Translations under genes and position numbers: made by a program
The notes under the pieces: model-generated
The model's database searches: none
The model's input: the letters and a program-made list of their open reading frames with translations, nothing else
What the model was told of the DNA's origin: nothing
Assembly: GCF_018598175.1 (NCBI RefSeq)
Contig: NZ_JAHESE010000001.1
Coordinates: forward strand, 620,001-684,000
Length of the DNA stretch: 64,000 nucleotides
Source of the DNA: Dawidia cretensis
GTDB lineage: Bacteria; Bacteroidota; Bacteroidia; Cytophagales; Cyclobacteriaceae
Direction of reading: 5' to 3'
In this document: piece after piece, positions 37,274-45,186 of the stretch
How positions within the stretch are numbered: position 1 is the stretch's first letter
Layout: every line of letters begins with the position of its first letter

Positions 37274-38997
37274 AAGTCATATTTTTCCGCCCATGTTAAA
37301 CCGTTGGGCAATGTCGTACTGTTAAATTCGAGGTGTATCACTCGCCGGTGTTTGCCTTGTGTGGCTTTTGACGACGCGTGCAGCAGCAACGGCCGCATGA
37401 CGTGCACACCACCCGCCGGTACATCACAGCATTGGGGCACAGTGTTTTGCGTCAGGAATTTGATCTCATCATCCGACAGCTTCTTATGATGGGAGCCGGG
37501 CAATATTTGTAGCGCGCCGTTTGTCTCGTCGGTGTCGTCGAGGTGAATGCGCAGCGTGACGGTATCTTTTAAGATCTCTTCCGGTGGGGTAACGCCGTGT
37601 ACATCGTTCTTGCGGGTCCAGCCGGTGAAGCCTTCTGTCGTGATCTTTTCGGCAACGTTAATGGTAATGTCCTGGTGCCAGGTTACATACCAGTTTGCGT
37701 CGGGCGACTTGTCAAAGAATATAGCTTTGGTTAGGAACAAGTTCGGATTTATCTTCTTTAATACCTCCAACAGGTTCGGTGTAAAGAGCATTTGTTTGAG
37801 CGCAGGAATCTCCTTCAACACATGCCGGATGGCGTATGTGTCAGTGCCCTCGCCGGCGGCCTTCAGATACAGGTAAAGGGTATTCCGGATCTTGTCGACT
37901 TCTTTCCGGCGGTATATATGATGGAGCGTGCTTGAGCCGCGGTGGATAAACCGTTGCAGGTTGTTCTGCAGCGACTTGGTGTTAAATTCATAGATATAGG
38001 AATCCAGCGCGTTGGTCAGGATTTCGCGGATGCGTCGCTTTAAACGTGCCGGTTCTAATACTTGCACGCGGTCGCCATACCCCAACAGCTCGCGCTCCAA
38101 TTCAAAATTGAGTTGAACTTGCAGTGACACGAGCGGCTCGCCGGTAGAGGACTCGACAATCTCTTGCGAGTGGTGCAGCGGTTTGGTTTGCACATAGGGC
38201 AGTGTTTGCCGGTCGAACTTGAGCAGGACACGTTCCGTCGGCAGACCCGGACTTACGCTCACCCCGATTACATGCTGGAAGTGGTCGTGCAGGTTGAAGT
38301 TAGCGGGTGTGACGTAGTTTACTTTGCAATCCTGAATGGCAATGATCCGGTCCAACGCCAGGTTCAGTAACGGCTCACCTCGCTTCCGCACACCGAGTAC
38401 AAACCAACGGTTGCGATACTCCTTGAGGTAATACGCATGAAAGTGAAAGACCGACGCCTCCCGGGCTTTAAAAGACTGATACGTCAGGTCAACAGCGCAT
38501 TTGTTAAGGATGGCCCTGTAGAGCGTGTCGATGTGTTCCAGCCCTTTCAGGTTATCATTCTTTTCAAAGTCAATGACCGGTGCCTGGTTCGTTTTGGCGG
38601 AACGGATCTTGTTTTCCAGTCGCTGTACCATGCCGCCCAGGTCTTGAGAGTGACTGAAGCCTTTAAATTGACGCAGAATTTCCACCGCTTCGGTAAGCCG
38701 GCCCAGGTCATCGTCGGTCAGCGGACTGTTGGTGATGGAATATTCGGGATCTTCGTAGGTATAGAATTTTTTTTCCAGTACGACAATGGGAGCATTGTAG
38801 CCCAGCTTGTCGCTGCGCATCAGTTGGATGTCCATTTGTACGGTGCGGCGGCTTACGCCCTTGTCGATTCCTTCGTATTCATACAGCGCCTCGGAGCAAG
38901 CGTCGACCAGGTCTTCCAGCGTCCAGCGACGGTACCGGTTGCGCAGGCAAGTGTCGATCGTGCGAAAACGAATCAGGGCATTGCGATTGACAGGCAT
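37258..38997 (-). CDS. WYL-domain transcriptional regulator fused to a PhyH-type dioxygenase
   Basis: One uninterrupted 579-residue frame. Residues 1-75 form a helix-turn-helix (LEDLVDACSEALYEY, GVSRRTVQMDIQLM). A WYL domain lies at about 150-225 (NRWFVLGVRKRGEPLLNLALDR) and a WCX-like extension to about 335 (LERELLGYGDRVQVLEPARLK). Residues 340-579 are a phytanoyl-CoA dioxygenase-like domain with the iron ligands His441 and Asp443 (WHQD) and His540 (RPLLLHAS), and Arg551/552 for 2-oxoglutarate. WYL proteins sense small or nucleic-acid ligands; a fused oxygenase is unusual. It overlaps the cyclase gene downstream and is divergent from rtcB, 169 bp away. Confidence 0.9.
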   Translation of the reverse strand: MPVNRNALIRFRTIDTCLRNRYRRWTLEDLVDACSEALYEYEGIDKGVSRRTVQMDIQLMRSDKLGYNAPIVVLEKKFYTYEDPEYSITNSPLTDDDLGRLTEAVEILRQFKGFSHSQDLGGMVQRLENKIRSAKTNQAPVIDFEKNDNLKGLEHIDTLYRAILNKCAVDLTYQSFKAREASVFHFHAYYLKEYRNRWFVLGVRKRGEPLLNLALDRIIAIQDCKVNYVTPANFNLHDHFQHVIGVSVSPGLPTERVLLKFDRQTLPYVQTKPLHHSQEIVESSTGEPLVSLQVQLNFELERELLGYGDRVQVLEPARLKRRIREILTNALDSYIYEFNTKSLQNNLQRFIHRGSSTLHHIYRRKEVDKIRNTLYLYLKAAGEGTDTYAIRHVLKEIPALKQMLFTPNLLEVLKKINPNLFLTKAIFFDKSPDANWYVTWHQDITINVAEKITTEGFTGWTRKNDVHGVTPPEEILKDTVTLRIHLDDTDETNGALQILPGSHHKKLSDDEIKFLTQNTVPQCCDVPAGGVHVMRPLLLHASSKATQGKHRRVIHLEFNSTTLPNGLTWAEKYDLWKNA

Positions 38998-39166
38998 AGT
39001 GACCTCGGATTTTTTAATTAAAGAACGGCAAATTTTTCACTACGCAAAAAGGCTGCGCAGAGGTCCTTCAGCTTTGCATCATCAAACGGGTTTTCAGGTA
39101 GAAGGTTTACAACAACACCTTTGCCGGGAGATCGCGATATTTGTCGTACGTAAAACAAGCACAATT

Positions 39167-40570
39167 ATGAGCTTAACAGGCAACGATCTGAAAGGTATAG
39201 GATTCCAGGAAGGAAAAGCATTGGGCCTTGCCCTGCAGGTAATGGAAAAGGATTTCAGTACCCTGCCGGTAGCCGATCAGCTTTCACTTTTGAAAAAGGT
39301 AATAACCGACCCCGAAGCCTATCAACACGACGTAAATTTTGGAGTAGTGGCCAGCCAGCTGTTGCAACCGGTAGATCCTATCATTGCACTCGAGCCGCAA
39401 AAGGCGTATACGGTCTACGGTGCAGAAGGTATTGAACAAGGGGCCATTGGCCAGATGCAAACCGCGATGCGACTGCCGGTAACAGTAGGTGGGGCGTTGA
39501 TGCCCGACGCACACCAGGGTTACGGTTTGCCCATCGGCGGCGTGCTGGCGACACACAACGCTGTCATTCCGTATGGCGTAGGTGTTGATATTGGGTGCCG
39601 TATGTGCATGACGCTGTATGCGATGCCGGCCGCCATGCTACAGCAAAAGACCGATTCCTTTAAAAAGATGCTGGTGGATAATACACGGTTCGGTATAGCG
39701 ACCTTTAAAAAGCCACAAGAGGACGCCATTTTTGACCGACAAGAGTTTCAAGACCTGAATATTCTGCGCGGATTGAAAGATCGTGCGTGGCAGCAGATCG
39801 GTTCTTCAGGTGGGGGTAACCACTTCGTGGAGTTTGGTGTGGTAGAGATCACGAACGCTATAAATGAGCTGAACGTGCCGGTAGGGCAATACCTGGCGGT
39901 GCTGTCGCACTCGGGTTCGCGGGGTCTGGGGGCTAACATCGCGCGATACTATACCGATGTGGCAATGAATCTATGCAAGCTCCCGGCCGAAGCGAAACAC
40001 TTAGCCTGGCTTGACCTCGATACCGAGGCCGGACAGGAATACTGGTTGGCCATGAACCTGGCGGGTGACTATGCCTCGGCGTGCCATCACCAGATACACA
40101 ACCGTCTGGCGGTGGCGTTGGGTGAGACGCCGCTCGCGATGATTGAGAACCACCATAACTTTGCGTGGAAAGAAAAAGACGCGCAGGGCCGTGAGATCAT
40201 TGTGCACCGTAAAGGGGCGACGCCGGCCGGCAAAGGTGTACTCGGAATTATACCGGGCTCCATGGCGTCCCCGGGCTTTATCGTCCGCGGTAAAGGTCTC
40301 GCGGCATCCATCAGCTCGGCATCGCACGGTGCAGGCCGTTTAATGTCGCGAACGAAGGCCAAGGCAAGCATTTCACCGGCAGCGGTAAAGGCAATGTTGC
40401 AGCACGAAGGCGTGGAGTTGATCGGAGCAGGCCTGGACGAAGCGCCGATGGCGTATAAAGATATACACCAGGTAATGGAGTACCAGAAAGACCTGGTGGA
40501 TACACTGGGAACGTTTATGCCGCGTATCGTACGGATGTGCGGCGACGAGCGCTTCCAGGAAGTAGATTAA
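39167..40570 (+). CDS. rtcB: RtcB-type RNA ligase
   Basis: A 467-residue RNA ligase that joins 2',3'-cyclic phosphate or 3'-phosphate ends to 5'-OH ends using GTP and Mn2+. Metal ligands are seen in PDAHQGYG, in DIGCRM (Cys144) and in SSGGGNHFVEFG; further motifs are LSHSGSRGLG, ENHHNFAWKE and IIPGSMASPGF, with the guanylylated His387 in SASHGAGR. The ATG at 39167 (MSLTGNDLKGIGF) gives a normal family length; the frame extends 120 codons upstream, but that part is antisense to the WYL gene. A bidirectional terminator follows. Divergence from the WYL regulator suggests control by it. Confidence 0.96.
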   Translation: MSLTGNDLKGIGFQEGKALGLALQVMEKDFSTLPVADQLSLLKKVITDPEAYQHDVNFGVVASQLLQPVDPIIALEPQKAYTVYGAEGIEQGAIGQMQTAMRLPVTVGGALMPDAHQGYGLPIGGVLATHNAVIPYGVGVDIGCRMCMTLYAMPAAMLQQKTDSFKKMLVDNTRFGIATFKKPQEDAIFDRQEFQDLNILRGLKDRAWQQIGSSGGGNHFVEFGVVEITNAINELNVPVGQYLAVLSHSGSRGLGANIARYYTDVAMNLCKLPAEAKHLAWLDLDTEAGQEYWLAMNLAGDYASACHHQIHNRLAVALGETPLAMIENHHNFAWKEKDAQGREIIVHRKGATPAGKGVLGIIPGSMASPGFIVRGKGLAASISSASHGAGRLMSRTKAKASISPAAVKAMLQHEGVELIGAGLDEAPMAYKDIHQVMEYQKDLVDTLGTFMPRIVRMCGDERFQEVD

Positions 40571-40584
40571 GAAAAGGAGCAATG

Positions 40585-40611
40585 AAAAGGCAGGTGTATC
40601 GCCTGCCTTTT
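40585..40611. terminator. Bidirectional intrinsic terminator
   Basis: AAAAGGCAGG at 40585-40594 pairs with CCTGCCTTTT at 40602-40611 (7-nt loop), with A/T runs on both sides. It sits between the convergent ends of rtcB and the FMN reductase gene and serves both. Confidence 0.88.
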
Positions 40612-40619
40612 TCATTACA

Positions 40620-41189
40620 TTACTTGTTTTCGCGAATCAATTTCATACCCTTCGTCCACCGGGTCAACTCTTTCAGGAGTACCTCGGCTGACTGGGTGGT
40701 AGATTCTGTCGGTACAAACCTTTCGTCTTCAGAAATATATTGGTTGAAGAACGGAATGCTGACCATCTCCATCAGCGGCACCATGCGGAGCGTCGACAGG
40801 TCTGCCTTCAGGCCGTTGATCGCACGCGTACCGCCCGACAGACCACCATAACTCACCATGCCAGCGGGCTTATAGGCCCATTCATGTGACAGGTACTCCA
40901 ACGCATTGCGCAGCGCTGCGGGATAATTATAATTATACTCCGCCGTCACGAAGATAAAGGCGTCCGCGGGATCGATCAGGGCGCTCCACTGTTTGGTATG
41001 GTCGTGTTGATATTGACGGAAATATGGATGGGCCGGTTCGTTCATCAAAGGTAAATTGATGTCGGCGAGGTCCAGCACCTCCACGTTAAACGAACCGTGC
41101 GCACGCGCCAGGTCAGCGATCCACGAAGTTATAATTGGTCCCTTACGGCCGGGACGTACCGTCGAATTAATAATCTTTAAAGTATACAT
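40620..41189 (-). CDS. NADPH-dependent FMN reductase family protein
   Basis: A 189-residue flavodoxin-like oxidoreductase. The FMN-phosphate loop is STVRPGRKGP near the N terminus, and TAEYNYNYPAALRNALEYLSHEW is the conserved flavin and dimer-contact region, followed by SYGGLSGGTRA. Such proteins reduce FMN, quinones, azo dyes or chromate with NAD(P)H. It follows the yceI-like gene by 23 bp and is probably in one operon with it, under the TetR regulator encoded upstream. Confidence 0.9.
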   Translation of the reverse strand: MYTLKIINSTVRPGRKGPIITSWIADLARAHGSFNVEVLDLADINLPLMNEPAHPYFRQYQHDHTKQWSALIDPADAFIFVTAEYNYNYPAALRNALEYLSHEWAYKPAGMVSYGGLSGGTRAINGLKADLSTLRMVPLMEMVSIPFFNQYISEDERFVPTESTTQSAEVLLKELTRWTKGMKLIRENK

Positions 41190-41212
41190 TTAGCAGGAGC
41201 GTGGGTAAGATA

Positions 41213-41746
41213 TTAAGCCGGTTTAGCGACTTGAATGTTCGCGACGAATTTAATGTCTTCGCCCAGTGCGAGGCCGCCGGTTTCTGTCAGGGCGCTATAG
41301 GTCAATCCGAATTCCTTGCGGTTTACAACACCCTTCACTTCAAAGCCGTGGCGAATGTTGCCCCAGGGATCTTTCGCGGTGCCACCGTATTCAGCATCCA
41401 GTGTGATGGGTTTGGTAATGCCTTTCATTGTCAGGTCGCCGGTGAGCGCATATTGGTCGTCGCTTACTTTTTTGAAGCCTGTCGAGCGGAAGCTGATCGT
41501 GGGATAGGTAGCGGTATCGAAAAATTCCGGTGAGCGCAGGTGCTCATCGCGTTGTGCCTGGTGGGTTGAGATGCTGTCCGTATCCAGTGAGAATTCAATG
41601 GCGGCGTTTTCAAAATCATCACCCTGCGTGGTGGCGGAGCCTTGGAATTTGGTAAACGATCCGCTTACAGTTGAGATGACAAGGTGTTTTACCTTGAATT
41701 GCACTTCAGAGTGCAGGGGGTCAATAGACCAGGTAGTTGCTGACAT
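41213..41746 (-). CDS. YceI family protein
   Basis: A 177-residue lipocalin-like beta-barrel protein (TTWSIDPLHSEVQFKVKHLVIS, FDTATYPTISFRSTGFKKV, LTGDLTMKGITKPITLDAEY). The family binds isoprenoid or quinone-like lipids. This copy has no signal peptide, so it would stay in the cytoplasm, unlike E. coli YceI. A candidate TetR operator lies about 100 bp upstream (41845-41856). With the FMN reductase it may form a quinone or electrophile stress unit; that is inference. Confidence 0.92.
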   Translation of the reverse strand: MSATTWSIDPLHSEVQFKVKHLVISTVSGSFTKFQGSATTQGDDFENAAIEFSLDTDSISTHQAQRDEHLRSPEFFDTATYPTISFRSTGFKKVSDDQYALTGDLTMKGITKPITLDAEYGGTAKDPWGNIRHGFEVKGVVNRKEFGLTYSALTETGGLALGEDIKFVANIQVAKPA

Positions 41747-41844
41747 GTTAGAAAATGTTTAATGTTTTGATTATCTGACGCTTAATGCTTTTTGACCTTT
41801 CTGATCAGCGGCTTTCCAGCGTTTTATAACATTAAAACAAAATA

Positions 41845-41856
41845 TAACAGTGTTAG
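41845..41856. promoter_or_regulatory. Candidate TetR operator upstream of the yceI-like gene
   Basis: TAACAGTGTTAG contains the dyad TAAC-N3-GTTA and matches 11 of 12 bases of the site at 42487-42498 before the tetR gene. It lies just upstream of an AT-rich stretch on the minus strand that could hold the yceI promoter. Confidence 0.55.
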
Positions 41857-41877
41857 TTCATGTTATGCCTGGAATAT

Positions 41878-42468
41878 TTACAGAGATTTGATAAAACCAG
41901 CGACAGCATCTTTTAGGATAAGCTGACCTAGTGGATCAGCATCACGCTTAATCATCTGAATGGACACTAAACCGTGTAAAATGGACCAATAGGTGTGGAA
42001 TTTCAAGAAAGCATCGGCATTGGGGTAAGGGCCGCTGGCCACGGCCTTGCCAATACTGTCAATCATAATAGCCGATAATTGTTGCAATTCCGGCGAATTT
42101 CGAACGGTTTCGCATGCTGGGATGCCCAAACCAAACATAAGCTGGTAGTATTCCTTCTGCTCAAATGCGAAGTCCCAGTACGTCTGGGACATAGCTTCCA
42201 GCTGCTGACGTGGCTCGGGTTGGGTTGTCTTGGTTTCATTCAGACGGTCCGCCAACATCGTAAAGCCCTGACGGGTGAATTCCGATAAAATGGCCTCCTT
42301 ATTGGCAAAATGCGCATAAATAACGGGTATGCTATATTCAATGGCATCGGCAATTCTCCGGATGGACAGTGCCTGCCACCCCTCTTCCCGCGCGATTTTC
42401 CAGGCGGCTTCCAGAATCAAGGCGCGCACTTCCTCTTTTTGTCGTTGACGGCGCTCGATAATGCCCAT
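41878..42468 (-). CDS. TetR/AcrR family transcriptional regulator
   Basis: A 196-residue repressor. The N-terminal helix-turn-helix is WKIAREEGWQALSIRRIADAIEYSIPVIYAHFANKEAI, and the ligand-binding part (about 70-195) has a TetR_C pattern (WDFAFEQKEYYQLMFGLGIP). A dyad at 42487-42498 directly before its start suggests self-repression, and a near-identical dyad precedes the yceI-like gene downstream. The inducer is not known. Confidence 0.92.
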   Translation of the reverse strand: MGIIERRQRQKEEVRALILEAAWKIAREEGWQALSIRRIADAIEYSIPVIYAHFANKEAILSEFTRQGFTMLADRLNETKTTQPEPRQQLEAMSQTYWDFAFEQKEYYQLMFGLGIPACETVRNSPELQQLSAIMIDSIGKAVASGPYPNADAFLKFHTYWSILHGLVSIQMIKRDADPLGQLILKDAVAGFIKSL

Positions 42469-42486
42469 AGTGGTGTTTATTAATGC

Positions 42487-42498
42487 TAACGGTGTTAG
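42487..42498. promoter_or_regulatory. Candidate TetR operator before the tetR gene
   Basis: TAACGGTGTTAG sits 18 bp upstream of the tetR start inside the larger perfect inverted repeat GCTAAC-N3-GTTAGC (42485-42499). It matches the site at 41845-41856 in 11 of 12 bases, as expected for an autoregulated repressor. Confidence 0.6.
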
Positions 42499-42520
42499 CG
42501 GCGGGAATGTTCGTTTCAGA

Positions 42521-43522
42521 TTATTTATTGTTCCGGAGGCTGCCGGGCGTTACGCCATACTTCTTTTTAAACGATCGCGTAAAATGTTGGGCGTGCTCGT
42601 AGCCGCAGTAGCTGGCAATTTCGTGAATGGGTTTTCCGGCGCTATCCAGCAGTAGCAGGCGGGCTTCTTCCATACGCAAGTCGTGCAGGTAGCCGAACAC
42701 AGTATTGCCAAATGTTTCTTTGAAGCCCTTTTTTAGTTTGAAATCATTCAGTCCCACCTCCCGGGCCAACGCCTGTAAAGAGTACGGCGTGTCACGGTGT
42801 TGCTCGAGCAGGTATTTGGCGTGGTGCAGCTTGTCGAGGTCGCACGGCTTAAGGCAGGGCGTGTCGCGCACGGTATCCCCTTGCGTAAATTGTTCGATCT
42901 GCAACAATAGCAGCTCCAGCACTTTCGCTTCCAGGGAAAGACGCTTAAAGACACCGGTGCGTTCGCACGTCATGATCTCGTGAATCAGGCGTGTCATGGC
43001 GGGTGTGATCAGGTGGTTCTGGCGACTCATCATTACGATGTGCCCGCGGTCCATCTGCTCCATAAATTTCTCCAGCACGGCAAACGGCGCATGGGCCAGG
43101 CGTTTGAAGTACGCTTCGGTAAAATGCACTTCGAATACCTCATGGAGGACTTCTTCTCTACCCGTTTTGAGGTAGCCTTCAAACCCCGGCATGTAAAAGA
43201 GGTTATGCTGCTGCGGCTGAAAAACGAAATCGTGGATGTTGTTGACCTTTGCCGAATGCGCTGTCCCGCCCAGGCCAAAGTGCATTTCGATCACAGGTGT
43301 ATCGCTTTCAAAGTGTAGGGACGTGTTGCCGTTCACGCGCGACTTTCCGAAGTTGAGATGTACACCCTCAAACCAGATTTCACGTATGGACGCGCTTCCC
43401 AGTCCGACATGATCGAAATCGAGGGAATGGTCTTCAATGCCGTCGGCGGTGTGAAAGTTGTCGGCAAAGATCCGCTCAAACACGGGCTCCCAATTACTGG
43501 TATCGGTCAATCGCATTCGCAT
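42521..43522 (-). CDS. AraC family regulator, PchR-like
   Basis: A 333-residue regulator. The N-terminal half is a PchR-type sensor domain (VIEMHFGLGGTA, FMPGFEGY-like YMPGFEG), and the C-terminal 100 residues are an AraC double helix-turn-helix (YSLQALAREVGLNDFKLKKGF, IHEIASYCGYEHAQHFTRSFKKKYGVTPG). PchR-type proteins respond to ferric siderophores. It is divergent, across 93 bp, from a gene for half of a siderophore-interacting reductase, which fits an iron role. The tetR gene follows on the same strand after 52 bp. Confidence 0.88.
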   Translation of the reverse strand: MRMRLTDTSNWEPVFERIFADNFHTADGIEDHSLDFDHVGLGSASIREIWFEGVHLNFGKSRVNGNTSLHFESDTPVIEMHFGLGGTAHSAKVNNIHDFVFQPQQHNLFYMPGFEGYLKTGREEVLHEVFEVHFTEAYFKRLAHAPFAVLEKFMEQMDRGHIVMMSRQNHLITPAMTRLIHEIMTCERTGVFKRLSLEAKVLELLLLQIEQFTQGDTVRDTPCLKPCDLDKLHHAKYLLEQHRDTPYSLQALAREVGLNDFKLKKGFKETFGNTVFGYLHDLRMEEARLLLLDSAGKPIHEIASYCGYEHAQHFTRSFKKKYGVTPGSLRNNK

Positions 43523-43615
43523 AAATAATCCCTTTAAGGTCAGTTAAAATCCGTCTGGGGTAAGAAGCGCCCGCCTCTAAAGACGAATCTTTGCCAAAGC
43601 TAATCATTATTCTTT

Positions 43616-44050
43616 ATGCCTGGAGTTCCGAAGAGATTGGGAGATACGATGGATGACCTGCTCGGCAGATCACTATATCGCACAGAAAGCAAGTATCATT
43701 TTTTCTTTGGTGACGAAACTTCGCTCCGCTTGTTCAGCAGTCTCACGCACAAGATACACGCCAACAATCAGGAGTATTTTGGTGTATTGGAATTGCGTGA
43801 AGCATGCACGGAGCTGCCTGAGCAGGCAGGTCTGATGCTCGATGTCGTACCACGATCGGATATACCTGCCGGCCACGCCATTCACTATGTTGAAACGCTA
43901 CACGAACGCGTGTGGCACGTATGGCACACCGCAGCCTTTTACCTAACAGGCAATGCGCATTCCATCAAGGCTTTTCGCAAAGCCATTCTGGAGAGAGGCG
44001 TGGACGCTAGAAATATTATTGTTCAACCCTATCGGGCGGAAGGATTGTAA
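43616..44050 (+). CDS. SIP-like NAD(P)-binding domain protein, FAD half absent
   Basis: A 144-residue protein resembling only the C-terminal half of siderophore-interacting (SIP/ViuB) ferric reductases: YHFFFGDETSLRLF matches the start of the NAD(P) domain, and WHTAAFYLTGNAHSIKAFRKAI with VQPYRAEG matches the end. The N-terminal FAD-binding barrel of the family (about 110 residues) is missing, and no remnant is seen upstream. It may work with a separate flavoprotein or be a trimmed remnant. A -7-like AATCTTTG at 43586 precedes it. The 3' end overlaps the convergent epimerase gene by 22 bp. Confidence 0.65.
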   Translation: MPGVPKRLGDTMDDLLGRSLYRTESKYHFFFGDETSLRLFSSLTHKIHANNQEYFGVLELREACTELPEQAGLMLDVVPRSDIPAGHAIHYVETLHERVWHVWHTAAFYLTGNAHSIKAFRKAILERGVDARNIIVQPYRAEGL

Positions 44051-44961
44051 GCACGTGCTGTTTCAGCAATGCCTTCCTCATAGGACGTGGGTGGTACGCC
44101 AAAGACTTTTTCAAATTTGCTGCTGTCGAATAAATAATCCGAATTGTTCTGATACAGCATTTCAACAACCTCGCGAATGTTGCCGTCCATCAGGCCACCC
44201 AGGCGCACCATCCATTTTTTCAGCACGAGGTAATCCGGCTTTACGCCATATGCCCTGGCTGTTAGGGTAATAAATTCTTTTCCCGTCAACGCGTTTCGGT
44301 CTGTCGGCGCATGCCATACCTGGTTGTATGCGTGCGGCGTATTTCCCAACAGGGCCATGGCGTTGCCGGCATCGGGGGTATAGGTAAAAGAATGACGTAC
44401 ATCGTCGCGCATCAGCCACTGCGCGCTTTTCTTTTTAGCATAGTTTTCAAACAACATCATGGTTAAAAAACTAAGCGGAGTGGCCGGGCCATAAAAGTCG
44501 GCACCGCGTACGATCATGGCCTGGACGGTGCCTTTGCGTACTTCTTCCAACAGGTGCTCTTCTATTTTCGCGCGCACTTCACCCTTCTTGCTGACCGGGT
44601 TGAAGGGAGTCTCTTCGGTCATCCACCCTTGTACGTTGCCGTAGGGATATACATTGCTAAAAAACACCAGCTTGGCGCCGTGACGTTTACAAGCCTCGAT
44701 AACATTGTTCATTAACACGGGCCATTGCTCGCGCCAGACTTTGATGTTATAAGGCAGTCCTGCCGTCAGATAAACAATGTCGGAACCGGCCACGGCCTGA
44801 TCCGTTTGCACGGCGTCTAACAGATCGACGGCCATGACTTCAGTCGCAGGTGACACCCGTTGAGGATTGCGGCTTACCAGTCTGATGTTATCGGTATAGG
44901 CGGGGAGGGCTTTCACCAGGTTGTTTGCAATGGCACCGTTGGCGCCCAAAATCGTTTGCAT
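44029..44961 (-). CDS. NAD-dependent epimerase/dehydratase family protein (extended SDR-like)
   Basis: A 310-residue Rossmann-fold protein. The nucleotide motif is LGANGAIANNLVKAL, followed by VMAVDLLDAVQTDQAVAGSDIVYLTAGLPY, and the SDR-type Tyr position is in FFSNVYPYGNVQGWM. The C-terminal part resembles sugar or steroid epimerases (WHAPTDRNALTGKEFI). The substrate is unknown. It stands alone on the minus strand, divergent from the SNF2 helicase. Confidence 0.87.
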   Translation of the reverse strand: MQTILGANGAIANNLVKALPAYTDNIRLVSRNPQRVSPATEVMAVDLLDAVQTDQAVAGSDIVYLTAGLPYNIKVWREQWPVLMNNVIEACKRHGAKLVFFSNVYPYGNVQGWMTEETPFNPVSKKGEVRAKIEEHLLEEVRKGTVQAMIVRGADFYGPATPLSFLTMMLFENYAKKKSAQWLMRDDVRHSFTYTPDAGNAMALLGNTPHAYNQVWHAPTDRNALTGKEFITLTARAYGVKPDYLVLKKWMVRLGGLMDGNIREVVEMLYQNNSDYLFDSSKFEKVFGVPPTSYEEGIAETARAYNPSAR

Positions 44962-45082
44962 GTTCGAAGCTTTCTATCAGGGACGTACGGACAAAGAAAA
45001 TTATTGCAGAAAATTAAAAACCCTTGTGATCAGAGAGTTAAGGTTGTGCAACGACCATTCCGGCGTTCACGTCGCCACCGGC

Positions 45083-45113
45083 TTTACACTTCCGGCCCAA
45101 TGCCTTATACTTG
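45083..45113 (+). promoter_or_regulatory. Promoter candidate for the SNF2 gene
   Basis: TATACTTG at 45106-45113 matches TAnnTTTG in seven of eight bases, with TTTA at 45083-45086, 19 bp upstream, as a weak -33 box. The predicted leader of about 65 nt holds a small hairpin, CACCGT/ACGGTG, at 45135-45150. Confidence 0.4.
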
Positions 45114-45186
45114 CGGTCCCTCTGGCTGAACCCCCACCGTTTTGACGGTGAACCGGCCGGCATCTTAACACCTTGCGCAACATCCT

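Noticed and set aside
38807-39166. N-terminal extension of rtcB
   Set aside because: It is antisense to the WYL gene, and family length fits the ATG at 39167.
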